A stretch of 64,000 nt of DNA from Imperialibacter roseus (GTDB lineage Bacteria > Bacteroidota > Bacteroidia > Cytophagales > Cyclobacteriaceae). Location of the stretch: positions 248,001 to 312,000 of the forward strand of contig NZ_CP136051.1 in NCBI RefSeq assembly GCF_032999765.1, read 5' to 3'. The position numbers and the translations under genes are program-made. Under the pieces are notes generated by a model that did not search any database, was not told the DNA's origin, and saw only the letters and a program-made list of their open reading frames with translations. Positions 35,196 through 43,737 of the stretch are shown one piece after another (positions within the stretch are counted from its first letter, which is position 1; each line of letters begins with the position of its first letter).

Positions 35196-37607
35196 TCAAA
35201 ACTTATAACTATAGCCCACTCTCACCACCTGGGTTTCGTAGTAGTCGGTAGCCAGGTACTTAAACCCATCGCCCTGAATTTCCCGCTTTACTCTCATGGT
35301 GTTGAGCAAGTCAGTGGCGTTGGCATAAAGCTCACCTCTTCCTTTCTGCATTGATTTCTTTACACCCAGATCCAGCGAAAAGCGGGTGCCAATGGTTCCC
35401 TGGGGGATGATGTCAGGGGCCAGGTAAGTGCCGCTTAGCTGAATATCCACTTGCTTTGCCAGGTGAAAGACGCTATTGAGCTTTACGTTTCCTGAAAGGA
35501 TTTCCTGCCGGGCAGCTGTGAACATGTTCACTTCGGGATAAAGGTTGGTTACCGTAAAGGCCTCGATGATGTTCTGGTAGCCATTCACACTAAAGTTGAT
35601 GGTGGCCCATTTGTCCAGGTTTTGAGAAAGCAGCACTTCAAAACCCGTATTGTAGCTTTTGCCGGCATTTTGAAAGATGTTGTAGATAAGTACGCTGCCA
35701 GGCAGAATGCTTCCGATGCGGGTGATGGTGGCGTCCATTTGCTTATGGTAAACGGATGAGTACAAATAGCCCGTGTTCCAGCTGCCCTTATGGCCCAGCT
35801 CATAGTTGGTAGTAAACTGTGGCCGAAGCCCCGGGTTACCCACTTTGATGATCTCTGCATCGTCATACTTGGGAAAGATCCTGATGTCGACCTCGTTGGG
35901 CCTGTCAACACGGCGGTTGTAAAAGACCGACAGTTTGTTGTTGTCGTTAAGCTTGTAGGCCAGGCGCACGTTAGGAAAGGGCTGAGTATAGTTGTACCCG
36001 CTGGTTTTGTATGTGGGGTGATCCGGGTTTACCTTGTAGTCAATCTTCACATACTCCATCCGCACACCCGCTTCCACTTCATACTTTTCGTTTTCGAAGA
36101 CGTAGTTACCATACACGGCTGGAATTAGCTCCCCGTAATTGGCCCAGCCACCTGCTGCCGAGTCGATTGGGGAGTTGAGTCCCGGAAAGAACTGCATGTT
36201 GGTTGGGATCGCCCGTCTGCGAAACTTAAGACCTGTTTCAAAGCGGCCGTATTGCAATGGCTGCGTGTAGTCGAGGTTGAAATCGGCCACATGTTCGTCG
36301 GAGATGAGCTTGAAGGCATCCCTTCCAGTTGACTCCGGCAGAATATTGTCGAAGAAGTACTGCTCATTTTCCCGGTGGTAGGTGTAGTTGAAACCAATAT
36401 TGAGCAAGCGGCCTGGCTGTTTGTACTTGTGCTGGTAGGCAGCAGTAGCCATCACGGTTGTTTTTAGCTCATCCTCCAGAAATTGCCACAGCCTGTAACG
36501 GTTGCTGAGGTCTCCTTCGAAAAAGGGCTCATCGCCACGATCCAGTATTTTTTCGCTGCTGAAAAAGCCAGAGACAGTGAGGCTGTTGGCATCGTCGATA
36601 CTCCAGTCCATGCCGGTTTTGCCTGAAAAGAGGTTGGTGTCCCTGTTACGCTTTGTTTGGTTGTAGATCACCGTGCCATCGTCATAGGTCCTGGTGACAA
36701 ACTCATTTTTATTGAGCGTATGGGTATAGAGGTTATCGGCTTGCAAAAAGGTATTGACCTTATTTTTCTTGTAGTTAAGAGATAGTGACGGATTGATTTT
36801 GGGTGTTGCCTGGTATTGAGGGCGAATGGTGGGCAGGTTTTCGTTTTTCACCCAAAGTGCCCCCAGGCCTGATGAAAGGCCGACTTTTCCATTGAAGCCT
36901 TCCTGCTTGTCTTTTTTGTAAATGATGTTGATGATGCCTGCGTTGCCGTTGGCGTCGTACTTCGAGGAGGGATTGTTGATGATTTCAATTTTCTCGATGG
37001 CCGATGCCGGCAGGTTATCCAGTCCCGATTGAGAGCCAAAGCCTGTCAGGGCAGTTTGCTTGCCATCGATGAGCACTGCCACCCGATCATTGCCCCGCAA
37101 GAGCACCTTACCATCTTGTACAGTCACTCCGGGTAGGTTTTGCATGGCCTGGAGCACCGAGCCACCCGCCTGGCTAACGTTGTCGGCCACGGCGAAGGTC
37201 TTTTTGTCGAGCGATTCACTTACCGCATCTTGCTGACCGGTGACAACCACTTCGCTTAACGTTTCTATGTCCTCCTCCAAGGTGATGGGCGCTACCTCTA
37301 AAAACCTGCTCAGGCTACCTACAAAGAGCGGTTGCTTTACAGGCTTGTAACCAACATAAGAGGCTTCCAGTACATACTTTCCTGGTTTCACTCCCGTGAG
37401 CACAAATAACCCTTCGTCATTGGTGATGGTGCCTGACACAAACGCACTATCTGCCTCAGTTTTCAACACGACGCTAACATAAGCCAGTGCCGATTGTGAC
37501 TTGTCGTCTTTTATCGATCCTGATATTGTGATGGCGCTGTTTTGGGCTGACAGCAATATTGGAACAAAGAATGAAATACTAAGGAAAAGGCTTTTTATGT
37601 GCTTCAT
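35196..37607 (-). CDS. TonB-dependent receptor family protein with outer-membrane barrel
   Basis: 803 residues: signal peptide (MKHIKSLFLSISFFVPILLS), carboxypeptidase-like regulatory domain (about residues 27-110, ISGSIKDDKSQSALAYVSV), plug (VLQAMQNLPGVTVQDGKVLL, GNAGIINIIYKK) and OMP_b-brl_3-type barrel ending YSYKF. No STN domain. It lies downstream of the regulator-kinase operon with its own upstream copy of the 44-bp element (37666-37709), so it is a likely target of that response regulator. Substrate unknown. Confidence 0.8.
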   Translation of the reverse strand: MKHIKSLFLSISFFVPILLSAQNSAITISGSIKDDKSQSALAYVSVVLKTEADSAFVSGTITNDEGLFVLTGVKPGKYVLEASYVGYKPVKQPLFVGSLSRFLEVAPITLEEDIETLSEVVVTGQQDAVSESLDKKTFAVADNVSQAGGSVLQAMQNLPGVTVQDGKVLLRGNDRVAVLIDGKQTALTGFGSQSGLDNLPASAIEKIEIINNPSSKYDANGNAGIINIIYKKDKQEGFNGKVGLSSGLGALWVKNENLPTIRPQYQATPKINPSLSLNYKKNKVNTFLQADNLYTHTLNKNEFVTRTYDDGTVIYNQTKRNRDTNLFSGKTGMDWSIDDANSLTVSGFFSSEKILDRGDEPFFEGDLSNRYRLWQFLEDELKTTVMATAAYQHKYKQPGRLLNIGFNYTYHRENEQYFFDNILPESTGRDAFKLISDEHVADFNLDYTQPLQYGRFETGLKFRRRAIPTNMQFFPGLNSPIDSAAGGWANYGELIPAVYGNYVFENEKYEVEAGVRMEYVKIDYKVNPDHPTYKTSGYNYTQPFPNVRLAYKLNDNNKLSVFYNRRVDRPNEVDIRIFPKYDDAEIIKVGNPGLRPQFTTNYELGHKGSWNTGYLYSSVYHKQMDATITRIGSILPGSVLIYNIFQNAGKSYNTGFEVLLSQNLDKWATINFSVNGYQNIIEAFTVTNLYPEVNMFTAARQEILSGNVKLNSVFHLAKQVDIQLSGTYLAPDIIPQGTIGTRFSLDLGVKKSMQKGRGELYANATDLLNTMRVKREIQGDGFKYLATDYYETQVVRVGYSYKF

Positions 37608-37665
37608 TTTACTACAGGGCGTTTTTTATTAATTGTTTTCATCAAGATGCCAGAAGTTTCCGCTG

Positions 37666-37709
37666 GTCTTTGAGTCAAAGTTGTAAGCTGAATTTGAAGA
37701 AATTCTGAA
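37666..37709 (-). promoter_or_regulatory. 44-bp regulatory element, copy 1 (upstream of TonB receptor)
   Basis: Read on the minus strand it starts TTCAGAATTTC TTCAAATTC and contains ACAACTTTGACTCAAAG. It matches the copy at 43081 gaplessly in 33 of 44 positions. The first half contains two TTCARAAT-like boxes 11 bp apart, the spacing typical of OmpR-family binding sites. It lies 59 bp upstream of the receptor start. Confidence 0.65.
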
Positions 37710-37711
37710 TT

Positions 37712-38998
37712 TCAAAATGTGGCTGAAAACGTGTGTAGACCATCTTTAAAATCATATCGGATTTTCCAGTTGTATCGCTGACAAATTTCCCTCACTATGG
37801 AAAGCCCCAGGCCACTGCTTGGGTTGTCTGGAGAGGCATTTCCAAACCTTTGGAAAAGCCGCTCTTCTTTTAACGGCTTACTGCCGGAATTCGAGATCGT
37901 TAATACACGACCGGTGAGATCAATGGCGACTGCCCCCCCAGACACATTGTGCCGAATAGCGTTGACCAGCAGGTTGGTGAGCATTATTTCCACCAGGTAC
38001 TTGTTCCCGGTCACCATTGTTTGATGATCAATTTTCAGCACGGTGCTGATATCCCTGGCTTCGGCCTGGTCAGCTAGCAGGCTGGTGGTTTCATCGATCA
38101 ACGCTCCCAAATCTATAGGGAAGCTTTCGTCAAATTGCTGATTTTCGAGTTTGGCAAGCAGTAGCAGGTTCTTGTTGATCCTTGATACCCGGGAAAGCGG
38201 CAAATTGAGTGAGGAAATCTTTTCGTATTGCGCCTCAGAAAGGGTGTCGTCTTGCAGCATCATGTCGAGTTTTGACTTCAGTAGGGCCAGGGGTGTTTGA
38301 AGTTCATGGGAGGCGTTTTCGGAAAACTGCTTTTGGCGGAGATAGACTGACGCATTGTTTTGAATCAATTGCTTCAGCACTGTTTGCAATTCTTCAAACT
38401 CTTCAATGTCCGTCTTGTCAAATACAACCTCAGATTGTTTATTCAAGTCGAAGTCTTTCAACTTGTCAAGTGTTTTTTTAAATGGGAGCCACACCTGTCC
38501 AGAGATTCTTCTATTGAGCAAAATGAAACCAAGTACAAGGAAGCCAAAGAACAGGAAAGTGATCAAAGCGATGGCAAACAATGTTTCGTCAACTTCCTCC
38601 ACATTGGTTTCTATCGTGAGCTTGTATGGCCTTCCATAGATGTTGAGATAAGTTTGTAAGCCTCTGAATCGGTCGATTTCGCCATCGTCGGAGTAAATAT
38701 TGAGCTTGGAGGCCGTGTAGATACTGTCTTCTCTCACGTCATTTGGCAGGGCGGGAGCAATGGTTGTGCCTGGCTGCACATTGTTCCAAACGTTGAGGGT
38801 TTGCGCAAGGGTTTGCTCGTCGATATCAATATCGTTCAACCCCTGCTCCATTCTTGTTCTGATGATTTCGTTGTGCTCGTCCAACTCATTGAGCCAGATA
38901 TAGTCGACCACCAGGTAATAGGCAGGAATGCTGCACGCCAGAATGAACAGGGCGTACAGGGTGAATGTTTTGAGGGGTTTGTCTAAAAGCTTGCTCAT
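37712..38998 (-). CDS. Sensor histidine kinase (QseC/CusS-type)
   Basis: 428 residues from ATG 38998 (MSKLLDKPLKTF), overlapping the regulator stop as ATGA. Two transmembrane helices (about residues 8-27 and 145-165) enclose a periplasmic sensor of about 115 residues. HisKA has the phosphoacceptor in ASHELQTPLALLKSKL, and the ATPase domain carries the N box NAIRHN and GLGLSIV. It should phosphorylate the regulator encoded upstream. The signal is unknown; PepSY-like and receptor targets hint at envelope or metal sensing. Confidence 0.85.
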   Translation of the reverse strand: MSKLLDKPLKTFTLYALFILACSIPAYYLVVDYIWLNELDEHNEIIRTRMEQGLNDIDIDEQTLAQTLNVWNNVQPGTTIAPALPNDVREDSIYTASKLNIYSDDGEIDRFRGLQTYLNIYGRPYKLTIETNVEEVDETLFAIALITFLFFGFLVLGFILLNRRISGQVWLPFKKTLDKLKDFDLNKQSEVVFDKTDIEEFEELQTVLKQLIQNNASVYLRQKQFSENASHELQTPLALLKSKLDMMLQDDTLSEAQYEKISSLNLPLSRVSRINKNLLLLAKLENQQFDESFPIDLGALIDETTSLLADQAEARDISTVLKIDHQTMVTGNKYLVEIMLTNLLVNAIRHNVSGGAVAIDLTGRVLTISNSGSKPLKEERLFQRFGNASPDNPSSGLGLSIVREICQRYNWKIRYDFKDGLHTFSATF

Positions 38999-39669
38999 CC
39001 TTCCCATTTGTAGCCTGTGCCGTACACCGTTTTGAGGTGGTTGTCGCAATGCACCTCATTGAGCTTCTTTTTCAGGTTTTTGATGTGGGCGTAGACAAAA
39101 TCATGACTGTCGAGCATGTCGGCCAGGTCGCCGGAAAGATGTTCTGCCAAAGCACTTTTGGAGATCACCCTGTTTTTATTGCCTACAAAAAAGAGCAAAA
39201 GGTCGAACTCCTTCTTTGTTAGGTTAATTACCTGATTGGCAACTTTCACTGTTTTGCCAAGAAGGTCAATCTCCAACTCATTCTGCCTCACTATATTGCT
39301 GTTTCCAAACTGCTTTCTCCGAATGATGGAGTACACTCTGGCAGAAAGTTCTGATAGGTGGAAGGGCTTGGCCAGGTAGTCGTCGGCGCCGATTTGCAGG
39401 CCTTTTACTTTATCATCAATAGCGTTTTTGGCTGAGATAATGATCACACCTTCCTGTTTGTTCTGTTTTTTCAGCGACTCCAGTATCTCCAGGCCGCTTC
39501 CTCCCGGCAGCATTAAGTCCAGCAGGATGCAGTCGTAGCTAAAGCTTTCTATTTTGTCTATTGCCTGGCCGAAGGTGGCAGCATGCTCACACAGGTAGCT
39601 TTCCCCCGACAGGTAGTCAGCGATGTTTTGTGCCAGTTCTTGCTCGTCTTCAATGATTAGGATTTTCAT
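38995..39669 (-). CDS. OmpR-family response regulator
   Basis: 224 residues from the ATG before MKILIIEDEQELAQNIADYL; a longer frame upstream is unsupported. The receiver has acidic pocket E9/D10, phosphoacceptor D in CILLDLMLPGG, and K in AKPFHLSE. A winged-helix trans_reg_C domain follows (LTKKEFDLLLFFVGN, VYAHIKNLKKKL, KTVYGTGYKW). Operon with the kinase. A 44-bp element lies 88 bp upstream of its start. Confidence 0.9.
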   Translation of the reverse strand: MKILIIEDEQELAQNIADYLSGESYLCEHAATFGQAIDKIESFSYDCILLDLMLPGGSGLEILESLKKQNKQEGVIIISAKNAIDDKVKGLQIGADDYLAKPFHLSELSARVYSIIRRKQFGNSNIVRQNELEIDLLGKTVKVANQVINLTKKEFDLLLFFVGNKNRVISKSALAEHLSGDLADMLDSHDFVYAHIKNLKKKLNEVHCDNHLKTVYGTGYKWEG

Positions 39670-39756
39670 TGCCGTAAAGTAACCAACGAATTCTGAATAA
39701 ATCTTGAAGGCGTGCTTTCGCCATGCCCCCAAAGTTTTCCCCATACTGATACTCAA

Positions 39757-39800
39757 TTCAAAATTTCTACAGAATCGTGCTGTTACTTTGAACCTAAGCT
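39757..39800 (+). promoter_or_regulatory. 44-bp regulatory element, copy 2 (upstream of the response regulator)
   Basis: TTCAAAATTTCTACAGAATC, then a less conserved middle, then ACTTTGAACCTAAGCT. It matches copy 3 in 33 of 44 positions without gaps. The 11-bp-phased boxes TTCAAAAT and TACAGAAT are preserved. Orientation is opposite to the regulator gene and toward the ECF sigma gene 257 bp away, so either could be the target. Confidence 0.6.
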
Positions 39801-40010
39801 GTTGGCATGCTAAAGTTTGTGACTTAGTTCTCAAACTCGAATGAGTAGTAATTGGCGAAATCCAATGCCGTATGTTAACACAGATATTGAACATAACCAT
39901 CTAGCGTCGCAAAACTGTGTGGATATCGGGACTGCGAACAGGTTTTTGTAAGCGCCGTATGGCCTGAATTTCAGGAGCAGCCGCCCTGAAAAAATAAAAT
40001 TGATTTAGCC

Positions 40011-40041
40011 ACCCAACCTTTGGGCGAAAAAATGATCTTTT
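40011..40041 (+). promoter_or_regulatory. Candidate autoregulated ECF promoter
   Basis: ACCCAACCTTT, 12 bp, GATCTTTT, 17 bp before the sigma gene. The same two blocks at the same 12-bp spacing occur at 42069-42098 before the acidic lipoprotein gene and nowhere else that I found. Confidence 0.6.
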
Positions 40042-40057
40042 AAAAAACAACCTCGAA

Positions 40058-40621
40058 TTGGCCAGAGAAGTATTTCTAAAAAAACTCGTAAAAGACTGCT
40101 CAAAAGGTAGCTCTGATGCCAGAAGGGAGTTATATGAGTTATATGCTTCACGGTTCATGGGGCTTTGCTATCGCTACGCAAAGTCGGTCGATGATGCTGA
40201 AGATATTTTTCAAGATGGCTTTATCAAGGTTTTTGAAAACCTTCATACACTGAAAAACCCGGATGCCCTGGAAGCCTGGATGAAAAGAATATTTGTGAAT
40301 GAGGCTCTGAAATTTATCGGAAGGAATAATACGTTTATGATGGTAGATTATTCGTATGCTGAAATGCGTCCGATTGAAGATTTTGGTGTCATCGACAAGT
40401 TGGCCATTGAAGACATGACCGCCATCATTCGGCGGCTTCCGGACAAAATGAGGATTGCCTTTAATATGTATGCAATTGAGGGCTATTCACATGCTGAAAT
40501 CGCCGAATCGCTCAACATTTCTGTGGGAACCTCGAAGTCTAACTTGCATGATGCCAGGGTTTACATTCAGAAGGAGATTGCAAAATTAAATATCATAAAG
40601 TGCGCAACTGCTCATGAGTAA
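40058..40621 (+). CDS. ECF RNA polymerase sigma factor
   Basis: 187 residues from a TTG start (MAREVFLKKLVKDCSKG...). Region 2 (DARRELYELYASRFMGLCYR, DAEDIFQDGFIKVFENL) and region 4 (RLPDKMRIAFNMYAIEGYSH, then AEIAESLNISVGTSKSNLHD) are clear. The TTG choice is supported by the short distance to the candidate promoter. It overlaps the next gene by 8 bp, which encodes a membrane-anchored putative anti-sigma. It probably drives its own gene and the lipoprotein at 42138. Confidence 0.8.
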   Translation: MAREVFLKKLVKDCSKGSSDARRELYELYASRFMGLCYRYAKSVDDAEDIFQDGFIKVFENLHTLKNPDALEAWMKRIFVNEALKFIGRNNTFMMVDYSYAEMRPIEDFGVIDKLAIEDMTAIIRRLPDKMRIAFNMYAIEGYSHAEIAESLNISVGTSKSNLHDARVYIQKEIAKLNIIKCATAHE

Positions 40622-42044
40622 AGATTTAAATCATATCGAAAGCGAGCTTGACGCAAAACTAAAGGAGAAGTATGCTAATTACTCTGTTCAGCCTGATGAA
40701 GCGTTGTGGAACAACGTTAATAGCAGGGTAGCTGAAAAGAAGCTACTTCTCAGCCAAACAAAAATTAAGTGGTTGCGGGCTGCTTCTATCGTCTTCGCAC
40801 TTGGGTTTCTGGGCTTGTTGGCCAATCAGGTTGTGCAGTACTACGGCTACCAGCGCAATGAAATTGGGGACAAAACGCTTTCGTCTCCGCAATACCCTAG
40901 CCAATCTCCTACAGATTCAGGAGGTAGCCCTGTAGAAACCGACAGCGCTGTCACCGAAATTTTCGACCAGAGCGCTTCAAAGCTGAAAGTCGATAGCGTT
41001 AGGATGACACCCAATTTTCAAGAAACTGATAACACGAAGGCTGAAAATGACGCTGGAGTGAACACTTCCGAAATGGAGCCGTTGGCTTCTGCCGAAGTGG
41101 AGGAGCAGCAAGAGGAGCAAGGCAATCTCGAAGGTGGCAACAGGCATGGGCCTGTCTCATCAGCCCCGGCTCGTCCAGAAGCTGTGGGTCATCTCCCAGC
41201 CATATTTGATAGGGCGTCGGTTCGGTCAGAAGAAAGTATGACTGGAGGTGGCCCGATAACTGTTTTGGAGAGTGTGGAAGGAAGCCAGGAAATACAAATA
41301 GCGGGTAGCGAGGTTCCTGTAGAGCAACTGAAAACCATGGAAGGAAAATGGTTTGCTGAGGGCTTTGCCAGCCCCTCTGTTTCATACAGAACTGTAGCCG
41401 CAAACCCCGAATTTGTCAAAGTTGCCCTATACGACAAGTCCTATTTCAACTCCAGGGAAAAGGCACAATTAAACTGGGCCTACGGACTGAACGGGGGCTA
41501 CAGACTCTCGGAGAAAATAAAGGTAAAAACGGGGCTGAACCTGAGCAGCTACTCAATAAAGTTTAAAACTGGAGGGAAGTTTTTCGAGAAAAAGAGTGCG
41601 TCGGAATATACGCTGTATACGTCCTTTGGAGAGGCTCTGATATCTTTGACGGGGGTAGACGATGTTCCCGTGGAGACGGTCATTAAATCCAATATTGCTC
41701 TTCACTATGTGTCTGTGCCATTGGCGATTGAGTACCAGTTATTGAAACATACTGCGATTTCCTTCGGAGTGAATTTTGAATCTTTGCGGTCTCAGGAGCT
41801 GAATTGGGAAAGCAATGACCAAAATGTTGACAGCGATGAACGTGTGACTCAAATATCTGGGGTAAATAAGAGGAGTATAAGTCTGTCCTTCGGCGTAGTG
41901 CATGAGCAAACCCTTTTTAACAACACCTCTGTATTAGTGAATCCCATCTTTTTAAGCCATATAAAGTCGCCGAGCAGCTCCGGGCCCTACCATGCATACC
42001 CCAATTCATTGGGGATTCGCATCGGCGTGAGGAGGTATTTTTAA
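40614..42044 (+). CDS. Membrane-anchored probable anti-sigma with barrel-like C-terminal domain
   Basis: 476 residues. A cytoplasmic N-terminus of about 50 residues (SELDAKLKEKYANYSVQPDE) precedes one transmembrane helix at about 55-72 (AASIVFALGFLGLLANQVV), then a long acidic, low-complexity periplasmic linker rich in E/S/P. The last 190 residues look like an outer-membrane-type eight-strand barrel (LNWAYGLNGGYRLSEKIKVK, ALHYVSVPLAIEYQLLKHT, ending GIRIGVRRYF). One chain with an inner-membrane helix and an outer-membrane barrel would span the envelope. The anti-sigma role is inferred from operon position. Confidence 0.6.
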   Translation: MSKDLNHIESELDAKLKEKYANYSVQPDEALWNNVNSRVAEKKLLLSQTKIKWLRAASIVFALGFLGLLANQVVQYYGYQRNEIGDKTLSSPQYPSQSPTDSGGSPVETDSAVTEIFDQSASKLKVDSVRMTPNFQETDNTKAENDAGVNTSEMEPLASAEVEEQQEEQGNLEGGNRHGPVSSAPARPEAVGHLPAIFDRASVRSEESMTGGGPITVLESVEGSQEIQIAGSEVPVEQLKTMEGKWFAEGFASPSVSYRTVAANPEFVKVALYDKSYFNSREKAQLNWAYGLNGGYRLSEKIKVKTGLNLSSYSIKFKTGGKFFEKKSASEYTLYTSFGEALISLTGVDDVPVETVIKSNIALHYVSVPLAIEYQLLKHTAISFGVNFESLRSQELNWESNDQNVDSDERVTQISGVNKRSISLSFGVVHEQTLFNNTSVLVNPIFLSHIKSPSSSGPYHAYPNSLGIRIGVRRYF

Positions 42045-42068
42045 AATTGTGAAAGTAATATCGGAGCG

Positions 42069-42098
42069 ACCCAACCTTTTCTCAGTTTGCTGATCTTT
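42069..42098 (+). promoter_or_regulatory. Candidate ECF promoter of the acidic lipoprotein gene
   Basis: ACCCAACCTTT, 12 bp, GATCTTT, the same as at 40011-40041. It lies 39 bp before the ATG at 42138. Confidence 0.6.
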
Positions 42099-42137
42099 AA
42101 TACATAGGGCTTTTCCTCGAACTAAAAACAAAGAAAA

Positions 42138-42884
42138 ATGAAAACAAGGTATTTTAGTATGGCCATCGTGTTCAGTATGTTTCTTTTAGCAGGATGTACT
42201 TCGGACGGGCCTGCACCCACAAAATCAGCATCATTAGGTATAAAGTTTTCTTCTTCTGCCTTGGTAGCAGCAGGTGCCAATAGCGGAAGAATGTCGGCGA
42301 CGGATTTTCTGTTAACCGGCTTTTCAGTCAGCGTGGCGGATGTGGTGATTGAAGAAAATTCCGGCAATGATGGAGAGAGCGACGGAAACAACAATGATGG
42401 CAGGAAAGCAAAGAAAGAGGATAAGAACGAGGGTGCTGAAGCTGAGGATATAGTCCTTCCTGGCCCCTTCCTTCTCGACCTTGCCAGCGGTTCTGCTTCT
42501 ATCGAGCAGGTGGCGGTTTATCCCGGTACTTTCAAGAAAATCGATTTTACTTTCTCTCCCTCATCAAGCGCCGATTTTGGTGGAAGCTCAATTGTCATAG
42601 CTGGCGATTACACAATGGCGGATGGCAGCGTGGTTTCAGTTCTTCTACAATCTGATTTCGACCAGCAAATTCAGTTACCTCTGGCCAATGGCGGCGTGAC
42701 TGTCGCCAATAATTCATCTGTGGATTTATCCGTCACTTTGGACGCCAATGGCTTGCTTTCGACGGTAGATTTGGCAAGCGCAATGATAGTAGGTGGAACG
42801 ATTACCATCAACAAAGCCAACAATGCCGACCTGCTGGCACAATTCGAAACAGTGCTTAGTCAATACATTGATGTAGAAGACTAG
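42138..42884 (+). CDS. Acidic lipoprotein, family member 3
   Basis: 248 residues; lipobox LLAGC. Follows the plan of 23222 and 29214: SGRMSATDFLLTGFSVSVAD, an insert rich in D/N/G and charged residues (NDGESDGNNNDGRKAKKEDK), then PFLLDLASGSASIEQ and VYPGTFKKIDFTF. The insert resembles calcium-binding loops in composition. Regulated with the ECF sigma judging from the shared promoter blocks. Function unknown. Confidence 0.6.
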   Translation: MKTRYFSMAIVFSMFLLAGCTSDGPAPTKSASLGIKFSSSALVAAGANSGRMSATDFLLTGFSVSVADVVIEENSGNDGESDGNNNDGRKAKKEDKNEGAEAEDIVLPGPFLLDLASGSASIEQVAVYPGTFKKIDFTFSPSSSADFGGSSIVIAGDYTMADGSVVSVLLQSDFDQQIQLPLANGGVTVANNSSVDLSVTLDANGLLSTVDLASAMIVGGTITINKANNADLLAQFETVLSQYIDVED

Positions 42885-43080
42885 GAACTAATTGGTTAAG
42901 CGATCCTGGAAGGGCATGCATCTTTTGTGTGTCCTTTTTTTAGCCACCAAGTGACTTGGTTTGCCAGGGTATAAAGTCAGAGCCGAGTTGAATTTCAATT
43001 GCGCAACAAGTGCTCCTGGTAAATCTCCCGAATAACGGCTACATTCTTGAATGTTTTTTTGAGGTGTTATCGGGCAAAAA

Positions 43081-43124
43081 TTCAGAATTCCTACAAAATC
43101 GCTTTTCAACTTTGAGCCAAAGCT
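43081..43124 (+). promoter_or_regulatory. 44-bp regulatory element, copy 3 (upstream of the PepSY-like gene)
   Basis: TTCAGAATTCC TACAAAATC begins the element, which ends in AACTTTGAGCCAAAGCT, 24 bp before the start codon. It matches copies 1 and 2 in 33 of 44 positions each. The boxes TTCAGAAT and TACAAAAT are 11 bp apart. Confidence 0.65.
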
Positions 43125-43148
43125 TGTAAACCAATAAATTGAAACGTT

Positions 43149-43616
43149 ATGAGAAATCTGAAAAATTTGCCTGTCCTGATTCTTTCGTTGCTAATGGTGG
43201 CTTGTTCTCCTTCCAACAAAAAGACGCCTACAACAGTCAAAACGGCCTTTGAAAAAAGGTTTTCGAAAGCAACCGATGTGGAATGGAGCATGGAGAATGA
43301 AACCGAATGGGAAGCCGAGTTCGAACTCGGTGGAAAAGAATATTCGGCTAACTTTAGTGTGGAAGGAGTGTGGATGGAGACAGAACATGAAATAGAAGAG
43401 GCCGAGGTGCCTGTTAGAGTTAAAAATACTCTTGATTCCGCTTTTGCCGGGTACATGATAGAAGCGATAGAAATGACAGAAAGTCCTACCGGAGCGGCAT
43501 ATGAATTTTTGTTGGAGAAAGGTTTGTCCGACATAGAGGTAGTGATTTCTTCGGTTGGGAAAGTTGTGAAAACTGAGGTCATTAAGGAAGATGGCATGGA
43601 TGATGATGGACAATAA
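43149..43616 (+). CDS. PepSY-like lipoprotein (DUF2874-type)
   Basis: 155 residues; lipobox MVACSPS. Two PepSY-like repeats follow: TAFEKRFSKATDVEWSMENE, then YSANFSVEGVWMETE, and VPVRVKNTLDSAFAGYMIE. PepSY-like proteins in Bacteroidota are small periplasmic lipoproteins often next to two-component systems, with no settled function. The 44-bp element immediately upstream makes it a direct target of the OmpR-type regulator (inference). Acidic C-terminus. Confidence 0.75.
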   Translation: MRNLKNLPVLILSLLMVACSPSNKKTPTTVKTAFEKRFSKATDVEWSMENETEWEAEFELGGKEYSANFSVEGVWMETEHEIEEAEVPVRVKNTLDSAFAGYMIEAIEMTESPTGAAYEFLLEKGLSDIEVVISSVGKVVKTEVIKEDGMDDDGQ

Positions 43617-43737
43617 GCGAACAGCCGTCGAACATTGGCAGGTTGCGAATTGTGCTATTATTACTGAAGCGGAGGATAAACTCGTGTCAAGTTGCTGCCT
43701 CCTTTTGTAAAAAGTATTGAAAAAAAACAATTATGAA

